From NCBI GenBank assembly GCA_050744165.1, contig JBOGGN010000232.1, positions 1 to 16,825 on the forward strand: a DNA stretch of 16,825 nucleotides. The letters are read 5' to 3'. The notes beneath the pieces are model-generated. The model was given only the letters and a program-made list of their open reading frames with translations. It was not told the origin of the DNA and made no database searches. Within the stretch, counting starts at the first letter, position 1. Each line of letters opens with the position of its first letter. The position numbers and the translations under genes were made by a program. Source of the stretch: JBOGGN01 sp050744165. GTDB lineage: Bacteria > Actinomycetota > Acidimicrobiia > Acidimicrobiales > Palsa-688. Below, one piece after another: positions 7,286-12,868 of this stretch.

Positions 7286-8587
7286 TCAGGTGACATCCAA
7301 CCTGAGGCCGGAGGACAAGTGAATCCCCAGGGCGCTGCCGATGGCCGCCACGGCGGCCGCGGTGCCGTACCGCTCACCAGCAAGCCGAAATGCGGCGGCA
7401 CACCGGGCCGCGGTCTGATCCGGATCGGTCCAGACGGTCAACACCCCCGTCTGGAACTCGGCGCCCGACTCGGCGCGGAGGTAGTGAATGGTGTCCCTCA
7501 CGGCGAGGCCCTCGACGCCTTTTGCGGTACTGACGACGGGGACGCCGGCGGCAAACGCCTCGAGGACCTTCATCCTGGTACCGCTCCCCTCACGGAGAGG
7601 GACCACCACGATTGAGGCGCGGGCGAAGTACGGCTCCGTGCTCACGACGAAGCCGGAGATCTCGATACGGGGCTCGTGTTCGGTGCTGGCGCGCAGTTCC
7701 TTGAGCCGTTCCCGCCCCGCCGAGCCGACCAGCAGCAAGCGGGCTGACGGATGGCCGTCCCACAGCCGCGGCATCAGCTCCTCGCACAACCATCGGGCCG
7801 CGGCGATGTTGGGGAAATAGTCGAAATTGGCCGGGAAAAGCAATTCCACGTCCTTGCCGGCGGGGCGCTTCGGTAGCTCGCCCGGGACGGCGACGGTGTT
7901 CGGAACGACCACCGTCGGAGCGGCACCGGGATAGGCCCCGCGGATGGCTGCACTGTCCGTTTCGCTGCAGGTCCAGATCTGGTCCACGTCGCCGACCAGT
8001 GCCGCTTCCACCTCAGTGGTGCGCCGGCTGACGAGGCGGAGCAGTCCCGAGGGCTTGCGATTCCCCGACGCCGTAGCCGCCGCCAACTGCCCTTGGTAGA
8101 GCGGACCCTCCACGTTGTGGGCGTCGTAGACCACCCACGACACGGTGGCCCGCAGCATGGCCATGGCCCGGCGAGCGGCCAAGGTCACGACCGCGACGTC
8201 GGGTTGGACCCGCTCCAGCACCCCAGCCAAGTCCCGTTGGGCGTCCGCCGTCCACAGGCGATCGGTGGGGTGGCCGTCGGCCTGTCGGGCCCAATCGAGC
8301 ATCGTCCGAGCATCGACGTCCGGGGGACGATGGCTGGTGGTCGCTGCCCACCAGGTGGTCGGGTAAGTGTCGAGCGCCCGGTGAGGCGTCAAGGCGTAGG
8401 CGTGCGTCTCACACAGCGTCTCGGTGGCCCGCAGCAGCTGGAGAGAACGCAATGGAGAGCCACCGGTGACGGGCAGCGGCAACGAGGGCAGTAGGAACAG
8501 GACGCGAGGCACGGGCGAAGACTTCAGACGTGGGCGGTCGGGCAACGTTAGGACCTGCTTCGAAAAAAACTTGGGCGGCCGCGTCAC
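7286..8587 (-). CDS. Glycosyltransferase family 4, probable frameshift near its N-terminus
   Basis: The 433-aa frame is a GT-B glycosyltransferase. It has an N-terminal strand and loop RVLFLLPSLPLPVTGGSPLR, YDAHNVEGPLYQGQ (154-167, as in exopolysaccharide and PEP-CTERM/exosortase-associated sugar transferases), VVVPNTV, FPANFDYFPN and a donor-site motif LREGSGTRMKVLE (331-343). The frame can begin at GTG 8587 or GTG 8512, neither with a good ribosome site. Third-position G/C is high in this frame downstream of the A/T run at 8563-8569, but upstream it is high in a different frame that starts at ATG 8729 with a strong Shine-Dalgarno. The intact gene therefore probably spans 7286-8729 (about 480 aa) if one base of the run is removed or skipped. 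It is convergent with the operon at 199-7061 and may act in the same glycan pathway. Confidence 0.85.
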   Translation of the reverse strand: MTRPPKFFSKQVLTLPDRPRLKSSPVPRVLFLLPSLPLPVTGGSPLRSLQLLRATETLCETHAYALTPHRALDTYPTTWWAATTSHRPPDVDARTMLDWARQADGHPTDRLWTADAQRDLAGVLERVQPDVAVVTLAARRAMAMLRATVSWVVYDAHNVEGPLYQGQLAAATASGNRKPSGLLRLVSRRTTEVEAALVGDVDQIWTCSETDSAAIRGAYPGAAPTVVVPNTVAVPGELPKRPAGKDVELLFPANFDYFPNIAAARWLCEELMPRLWDGHPSARLLLVGSAGRERLKELRASTEHEPRIEISGFVVSTEPYFARASIVVVPLREGSGTRMKVLEAFAAGVPVVSTAKGVEGLAVRDTIHYLRAESGAEFQTGVLTVWTDPDQTAARCAAAFRLAGERYGTAAAVAAIGSALGIHLSSGLRLDVT

Positions 8588-8729
8588 TGGTCACCACGAT
8601 GTCGACCGCGTCGGCGGCCGGGGGCAGGCGGCGGCCGTCGGCGGCGTCGACCGCGTAACGATCGCGGTCGCCTCGCAGGATCCACCATCCGGCGTGGCGT
8701 GACGTCATGCGGGTGTTGGGGTCCCGCAT
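8563..8729 (-). pseudogene. Out-of-frame N-terminal segment of the 7286-8587 glycosyltransferase
   Basis: Starting at ATG 8729, behind AGGAGG at 8 nt spacing, this frame encodes MRDPNTRMTSRHAGWWILRG and continues for about 55 codons with nearly all third positions G or C. After the T7 run (A7 on the plus strand, 8563-8569) this frame loses that bias but remains open to 8409, while the glycosyltransferase frame gains it. Omitting one base of the run joins the frames cleanly as Q-V-F-S-K-Q. The segment is either the true N-terminus broken by a mutation or homopolymer error, or the first part of a product made by slippage. No domain is recognised in it. Confidence 0.6.
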
Positions 8730-8737
8730 CGAGGTGT

Positions 8738-8743
8738 CCTCCT
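8738..8743 (-). promoter_or_regulatory. Strong Shine-Dalgarno AGGAGG for the start at 8729
   Basis: AGGAGG on the minus strand lies 8 nt before ATG 8729. It is the best ribosome site near this gene and argues that translation begins upstream of the frame break rather than at GTG 8587 or 8512. Confidence 0.7.
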
Positions 8744-8759
8744 GCATGTCAATGCAGGA
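8740..8759 (-). promoter_or_regulatory. Hairpin overlapping the Shine-Dalgarno
   Basis: On the minus strand TCCTGCAT, a TGAC loop and ATGCAGGA form a perfect 8-bp stem. The 3' arm includes the first four bases of the AGGAGG ribosome site, so the folded RNA would partly hide it. The same palindrome could instead be a protein-binding operator. Confidence 0.45.
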
Positions 8760-8846
8760 CGGCCCCGATCGTCAGGCGCGACGAGGCGTCGCGCATGGTG
8801 GGGTCAGCCGTGCGAACCCGAGACCCAGGCATCCCTGCAGTACGAG

Positions 8847-9071
8847 GTGGTCTTGAACGACGACGAGAGCGAGGGGATCGTCTTCGAGCGGTACCGAGAC
8901 GCCGACGCCGCGTTGGAGCACTTCGCCAACATCGGCCACCTGATGGAACCGCACATGGCCACCGCCACGGTGACCGGCGAGATCCTCAGCACCCCGAATG
9001 AGACTGTGCGAGCGCAGCTCGGCGACTGCGAACCGGAACTTTTCACCCCGTGGATGACCGCACACGAATAG
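8847..9071 (+). pseudogene. 5'-truncated antibiotic-biosynthesis-monooxygenase-like (ABM) protein
   Basis: The 74-aa frame contains FERYRDADAALEHFANIGHL, then ATATVTGEI and a LFTPWM ending, which resembles the C-terminal two thirds of ABM-fold (dimeric alpha/beta barrel) monooxygenase-like proteins. Upstream codons still read SLQYEVVLNDDESEG in frame, matching the family strand before this region, but there is no in-frame ATG or GTG before GTG 8847 in the nearby sequence. The first beta strand and helix that normally start the fold are missing. I therefore read it as a decayed or truncated copy. If GTG 8847 is used it would make only a partial fold. Third-position G/C supports past or present coding. 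Confidence 0.5.
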
Positions 9072-9276
9072 ATGGGACGGCAATTGGACATCAGCGCCGA
9101 CGCCTTCTACAACGCCCCGGGCCAACCACGGGAAGCCTTCACGGAATCCCGTTCTCGATCCGGCGGTCCGCGCTGCAAAGCAAGCACTTCGGGCGATCTC
9201 GCTGCAGCCCGCGGCGCTTTCTGCACTGGGCTAGCGGGAACAGGCGCGGTCGCGTTCGGAGATTGTCACGCCGATC

Positions 9277-10029
9277 TCAGGCGGGCGGCGACGGCATGGT
9301 GGGCGAAGAGCCGAGTCGGACGTGGCGTCGCTCGCCGCAGTCAGGACACTGCACGTCGACGTCGATCGTCGGTCCGGATTGCATGGGGAGCGTCACGTCG
9401 TTACCGGCCGACATCCATGCCCCGCACACGCAGCGCAGGCGAAGCCCACCGGGTCGAATGCCGGGAATGTTCGGGGGCGGCGTGGCGAGCAGCGTCTCGG
9501 GGACGAAGATCGGGGGGACCGGTTGTGTCCGCAAGGCCAAGGCGATCGCGTCGGAGGGTCGCCAGTCGAGGTGGCGTACGTCCTCATTAGCCGCCTTGAT
9601 CGCGACGTCGGCGGTGAAGGCGTTGATATCGGGTTGGAATCCGATGACGATTTCCGTCACCGCCGCTCCGAGCGAGTCGACAGCAAGCTTGAGCGCGTCA
9701 TGCGTCATCGGTCGAGCGCCTCGATTTCCAGCAAGGCCGATCCGGATGGACATCGCTTCGGGGTGCCGGATAAAGATCGGTAATCTCCGGCCGCCGCTCA
9801 CCTCCTGCAGGACGACCATTGGCACACTTTCGGCCTCGCTCACCGTCACCTCGTGGACGCGCATCTCGACCAGTAGGTCGTCGGGGCCAGGTTGAGCCGA
9901 GTCAGGCGCTTGTTTCACATGAACCTCCGATTTCGAGCGGAGGAGTTGGCGACGGGCTGCGGCGTAACGTTCGCCAGTGCGGCGTGCACGATCCCGCACA
10001 ATGCGCTTGAACTTCTTGTCCGCTGTCAC
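9277..10029 (-). CDS. BFN-domain (DUF151, bifunctional nuclease) protein with C-terminal zinc ribbon
   Basis: From GTG 10029 the product is 250 aa. Residues 4-30 (FKRIVRDRARRTGERYAAARRQL) form a basic helix seen at the N-terminus of several actinobacterial proteins. Residues 51-184 are a BFN/DUF151 domain with LLVEMRVHEVTV, VVLQEVSGGRRLPIFI, LAVDSLGA and RPSDAIALALR. Residues 200-231 carry CVC and CPDC (Cys200, 202, 228, 231), a likely zinc ribbon. BFN proteins have been linked to nuclease activity and stress responses, but activity here is not shown by sequence. GTG 10029 is chosen because GGAGGA (10034-10039) sits 4 nt upstream; an in-frame ATG at 10065 lacks such a site. It is transcribed alone, apparently from the promoter at 10181-10209. 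Confidence 0.88.
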   Translation of the reverse strand: MTADKKFKRIVRDRARRTGERYAAARRQLLRSKSEVHVKQAPDSAQPGPDDLLVEMRVHEVTVSEAESVPMVVLQEVSGGRRLPIFIRHPEAMSIRIGLAGNRGARPMTHDALKLAVDSLGAAVTEIVIGFQPDINAFTADVAIKAANEDVRHLDWRPSDAIALALRTQPVPPIFVPETLLATPPPNIPGIRPGGLRLRCVCGAWMSAGNDVTLPMQSGPTIDVDVQCPDCGERRHVRLGSSPTMPSPPA

Positions 10030-10033
10030 GACG

Positions 10034-10039
10034 TCCTCC
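10034..10039 (-). promoter_or_regulatory. Ribosome site deciding the BFN gene start
   Basis: GGAGGA on the minus strand lies 4 nt before GTG 10029, which favours this start over the longer frame from ATG 10065. Confidence 0.6.
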
Positions 10040-10180
10040 GGAGATCCGGGTCTGAGCCCCAGCATCTCGACCGGATCCGGCCTGGTCGGACAGCGACTCG
10101 AGGATACGGTCCCCTTTACCTTCGAAACGAGCCCGCTGGGAGGGTTCGATCAGGTCAGGCGGTGAGCCTCGCCGCGTCTC

Positions 10181-10209
10181 ATTCAACGATGCGGGCCGAC
10201 GATTGTCAA
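10181..10209 (-). promoter_or_regulatory. Sigma70-like promoter for the BFN gene
   Basis: On the minus strand a perfect -35 TTGACA (10209-10204) and a -10-like TTGAAT (10186-10181, 4 of 6 consensus bases) are separated by exactly 17 nt. The start of transcription would be near 10174, giving a leader of roughly 145 nt before GTG 10029. It lies in an otherwise non-coding stretch (10030-10311), so it is positioned to drive the BFN gene. Confidence 0.5.
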
Positions 10210-10311
10210 GCCAAGCGGCCGGGCGAGGTGTCCCAGAACCGGCGTTCTCCGGCGCCATACAAAGCGATAACACCGGCCTATTGACAGGCAGGGGCGCCAA
10301 AGGTTGGGCGA

Positions 10312-10908
10312 TCAACCGCCGGTGAGATCGGATGGTCCGACCAAGCCAACCGCGGCCGCCTTGGCCGCTACTTCCCGGAGGTACTGGGCGATGGGGATCG
10401 CCTGGCCCGCGGGTGAGTCGATGGGCGACGGCGCCAGCGGGACGACGAGGTCTTTTCCAGCCTCGGCGTTGTGAAGCCACAGCCCCATGGCGTGGATGGC
10501 GGGGACGTGCAGCAGCCGGGGCTCGAAACTTCCCGCCGCCACCTGGGGCAGACCCGGGGCGCTCTTCAGAGCCGCGGCGGTGGAAGCCACGAACGGACCC
10601 TCGTTGAAGGTCGAGAACACGTGCTCGTCACCGGCGCCGGTCGAGACCGCCTCGGCGGCCGCCAAGGCGTTGTCGCCATCTTGGATGAGGTAGCGCCAAC
10701 CGGTCGGCTTCATGGTGGTCAACCCGTTGCCTGCCAAAAGGTCGGACAGGCCCAGGGTGAAGACCTGGTGCGGCTGGCTGAGTGCCAGCGGGCCGGTTGC
10801 GCGGCGCAAGGAGGGCAACCGGAACGAGGCAGATTCGACCAGCGGCTGAAAGGCGGCGTGAATTGCCGTCACTGCCTCGGTCGGCAGGGTGGGTGTGACA
10901 AGGCCCAT
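10312..10908 (-). CDS. Unknown protein, probable partner of the upstream lectin-protease
   Basis: The 198-aa product starts MGLVTPTLPTEAVTAIHAAF and lies 9 nt downstream of the propeller-protease gene, so the two are probably cotranscribed. Features include PLALSQPHQVFTLGLSDLL, GWRYLIQDGDNALAAAEA, a FNEGPFVASTAAALKSA helix and a C-terminal stretch with QYLREVAAKAAAVGLVGPSD. There is no signal peptide and no membrane segment. I do not recognise a named domain. Its position suggests an inhibitor, immunity protein or chaperone for the protease, but that is inference from context only. Confidence 0.8.
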   Translation of the reverse strand: MGLVTPTLPTEAVTAIHAAFQPLVESASFRLPSLRRATGPLALSQPHQVFTLGLSDLLAGNGLTTMKPTGWRYLIQDGDNALAAAEAVSTGAGDEHVFSTFNEGPFVASTAAALKSAPGLPQVAAGSFEPRLLHVPAIHAMGLWLHNAEAGKDLVVPLAPSPIDSPAGQAIPIAQYLREVAAKAAAVGLVGPSDLTGG

Positions 10909-10917
10909 GGAGACTCC

Positions 10918-12444
10918 TCAGTATTTCGTGTAGTAGGTATGTGTCCAGGTCCCGGTGCCCTGGTAGGCGGTCTGTAGGGTGGCATAGGCGACGTTGGACC
11001 GGCCGTAGATCGGATCGTCGACGGTGACGTAATCGGTGCCGTTGACGTTGTACTGGCCCATGATGGCGAGGAAATGGGCTCCACCACCGGACCAGGCCAC
11101 CCGGATGCCGAGGGGCCGGGCGAAGGTGACCTCGGTCTCGATCTGGGCGGTGGTCGCCACGCCGGTCACCACCTGCTGGAGGCGTCCCACCGCGGTGAGC
11201 GCATTGTTGAGGTAGCCGTACACGTTGCACGCACCCGAGGCCCCGGTACCGCAGCAGTCGCTGCGCCCGGTCTGGTTGTTCGCCACCAGGCATTGCGTCC
11301 ACGTGCTCTGCGGGGCGTAGAACAGCTCCACGCTGGTCGATGTCGCAGCCCAGCACCAGTTCGATTGCTGCTGGTGCTGCATCGAGAAGTACATCTCGTC
11401 TTCCCACCAGCAGGTGTCCATATGGTGGTCGGTCCCGACAGCGAAAACGTCGAGGTGGTCTGGGTAGCGCGCCACCGCGTTGACCGACGTGTTGGGCCCT
11501 GCGACCCCGCCCGCGATGCGGAACCAACCGGCCCAGCCACCATTCGCGTCCCACCAAGTGCTGTAAATGCCCTGGTCGCTGCCCACGGCGAACAGGTCGA
11601 GGTGGTTCGGATAGCGGGAGACGACGTTGATGGAGGTGTTGGGCGCCGCCACGCCCCCGCTGACGTTGAACCAGCTTTTCGACCAACCGCCGTTGGCGTC
11701 CCACCAGACACTGTTGATGTGGCGGTCCGGTCCCACGGCGAACAGGTCGAGGTGGGTTGGGAAGCGGGCAATGGCGGCAACGGATGTGTTCGGTGCCGCG
11801 CTGCCTCCCGCGACGCGGAACCAACCGGCCCAGCCACCATTGGCGTCCCACCAGGTGCTGTAGACACCATGGTCCGAGCCCACGGCGAACAGGTCGAGGT
11901 GATTGGGGTTGGGAGAAACGACCGAGACCGAGCTTCCGGGTGCCGCGACACCGCCGCTGACGTTGAACCAGGTTCCCGCCCAACCGCCGTTGGCGTCCCA
12001 CCAGATGCTGGAGATCCGCAGGTCCGCTCCCACGGCGAACAGGTCGAGGTGGTTCGGGTTGCGGGCGACGGCGGACACCGAGGTTCCGGGCGCGACCGTC
12101 AGGTTGGACACCCGGAACCAGCTCTTGGCCCACCCGCCGTTGGCGTCCCACCAGATGCTGTAGACGCCGTGGTCCGAGCCCACGGCGAAGAGGTCGAGGT
12201 GGTTCGGGTTGCGGGCGACGACGGCGATGGTCGTTCCTGGCGCCGCCACGCCACCGGCGACACGGAACCAGCCGGCCCACCCCGACGCGGCCGTGGCGAT
12301 GTCCCACCACGAGCTGTAGATCCCGTTGTCCGTACCGACACAGAACACGTCCAGGTGCTGCGGGTAGCGGGCGATCGACGTGATTGAGTCCCCGGCGCCG
12401 GCCACCCCGCCGCTGATCCCGTACCAACTCGGAGCCCACCCCAT
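10918..12444 (-). CDS. Seven-bladed lectin-like propeller fused to a papain-like cysteine protease
   Basis: From ATG 12444 (GGGAG five nt upstream) the product is 508 aa. Residues 1-348 hold seven repeats of about 50 aa, each with a core like NPNHLDLFAVGSDHGVYS followed by WWDANGGWA and WFRVSGG; this fits DUF346/PLL-type beta-propeller lectins. Residues 349-508 look like a papain-like protease of the AvrRpt2/C70 or C39-like type: QQSNWCWAAT (Cys364), GGGAHFLAIMGQ (His457) and VDDPIYG (Asp476/477). Extra cysteines (CLVANNQTGRSDCCGTG) suggest disulfides or metal binding. No signal peptide or membrane segment is seen, so export would need a leaderless route or lysis. The propeller probably recognises glycans and brings the protease to its target; substrate unknown. 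The frame extends upstream to 12636, but that part lacks coding character. Confidence 0.9.
   Translation of the reverse strand: MGWAPSWYGISGGVAGAGDSITSIARYPQHLDVFCVGTDNGIYSSWWDIATAASGWAGWFRVAGGVAAPGTTIAVVARNPNHLDLFAVGSDHGVYSIWWDANGGWAKSWFRVSNLTVAPGTSVSAVARNPNHLDLFAVGADLRISSIWWDANGGWAGTWFNVSGGVAAPGSSVSVVSPNPNHLDLFAVGSDHGVYSTWWDANGGWAGWFRVAGGSAAPNTSVAAIARFPTHLDLFAVGPDRHINSVWWDANGGWSKSWFNVSGGVAAPNTSINVVSRYPNHLDLFAVGSDQGIYSTWWDANGGWAGWFRIAGGVAGPNTSVNAVARYPDHLDVFAVGTDHHMDTCWWEDEMYFSMQHQQQSNWCWAATSTSVELFYAPQSTWTQCLVANNQTGRSDCCGTGASGACNVYGYLNNALTAVGRLQQVVTGVATTAQIETEVTFARPLGIRVAWSGGGAHFLAIMGQYNVNGTDYVTVDDPIYGRSNVAYATLQTAYQGTGTWTHTYYTKY
11401..12444 (-). repeat. Seven tandem ~150-bp coding repeats (propeller blades)
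   Basis: Blades start near residues 1, 59, 109, 159, 208, 258 and 307 of the protein, with unit lengths of 49-50 aa from the second on. The DNA is visibly repetitive: a sequence like cacggcgaacaggtcgaggtgg on the plus strand recurs in most units. Unit 1 is longer and more diverged, and unit 7 leads into the protease. Confidence 0.9.
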
Positions 12445-12537
12445 AGCTTCTCCCTTCCAGAGCACGCGGCCATCCATTGGCTTCTCTGGGCATGCTGCGC
12501 TGCACTCGGGCGAATAGCAACCGATTGCGCACCTGTC

Positions 12538-12551
12538 TATTCGGCCGAATA
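12538..12551. promoter_or_regulatory. 14-bp perfect palindrome, possible operator
   Basis: TATTCGGCCGAATA is its own reverse complement and sits about 95 nt upstream of the lectin-protease start in the most AT-rich part of the intergenic region. A dimeric regulator could bind it, but a chance palindrome is possible. Confidence 0.3.
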
Positions 12552-12689
12552 CTTTTTGTATCTGCATACGATCAACCGGTCGTACCGAGGGTTGCCGGCG
12601 CCCCTCTACTCGGGCGTTGTTCGGGCTCGTGCACAAATGACATGGTCACTCGTTGCAGAGGCCGCCAAGGCTGGTTGAGGCTGTCGGCC

Positions 12690-12757
12690 GTAACTTAAGG
12701 CGGTTAAGACAAGTGCAGGGCGTGGGGGCGCCCTGCACTTGTGTTAACGGCGTTACG
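12690..12757. repeat. Long interrupted palindrome with a 14-bp perfect core
   Basis: The core arms ACAAGTGCAGGGCG (12709-12722) and CGCCCTGCACTTGT (12729-12742) are perfectly complementary around a TGGGGG loop. After one mismatch, GTTAA (12703-12707) pairs with TTAAC (12744-12748), and further out GTAAC (12690-12694) matches GTTAC near 12753-12757. There is no T-run on either side, so a classic intrinsic terminator is not certain. Confidence 0.7.
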
Positions 12758-12780
12758 TTAGCGCCGCGCTCGCCCAAAAC

Positions 12781-12819
12781 GGCACCGACCACCACGACCG
12801 GCTAGTCGGCTTCGGTGCC
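12781..12819 (-). terminator. Probable terminator of the ligase gene
   Basis: On the minus strand GGCACCGA (12819-12812) and TCGGTGCC (12788-12781) form an 8-bp stem around a GC-rich loop, followed directly by GTTTTGG. It lies about 50 nt beyond the ligase stop, the expected place. The U-tract is short (four). Confidence 0.5.
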
Positions 12820-12868
12820 TCGTCGCGCATTTTGGTCGATCGTGGGGCGAAGCCGCCGATTCGCTTGA

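Larger units (their letters stand above)
12445..12868. other. 424-nt intergenic region with hairpins, no supported gene
   Basis: This lies upstream of the lectin-protease gene and downstream of the ligase gene, both on the minus strand. It is less GC-rich than its surroundings around 12530-12570. It holds a 14-bp palindrome (12538-12551), a long imperfect palindrome (12690-12757) and a terminator-like hairpin (12781-12819). The short plus-strand frame 12477-12698 has no coding character. I see no clear -35/-10 pair for the lectin-protease gene. Confidence 0.6.

Noticed and set aside
7137..7322. 61-aa plus-strand frame between convergent genes
   Set aside because: No ribosome site or motif, basic low-information peptide, and it runs into the end of the convergent gene.
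8409..8562. Continuation of the 8729 frame as a separate 106-aa gene
   Set aside because: Past the A/T run the third-position G/C bias is lost in this frame and appears in the glycosyltransferase frame.
10281..10286. Plus-strand TTGACA as a -35 element
   Set aside because: No -10-like sequence lies 16-18 nt downstream, and it would read antisense into the 198-aa gene.
11074..12387. 437-aa plus-strand frame opposite the lectin-protease
   Set aside because: It is an antisense shadow; its apparent repeats mirror the seven coding blades on the other strand.
11401..12444. Regularly spaced repeats that could suggest a CRISPR array
   Set aside because: The ~150-bp spacing, in-frame coding and full-length unit similarity fit propeller blades, with no short identical repeats and unique spacers.
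12445..12636. 64-codon N-terminal extension of the lectin-protease
   Set aside because: The ATG at 12444 has a good GGGAG site and begins the first blade, whereas the extension has no propeller repeat and poor coding bias.
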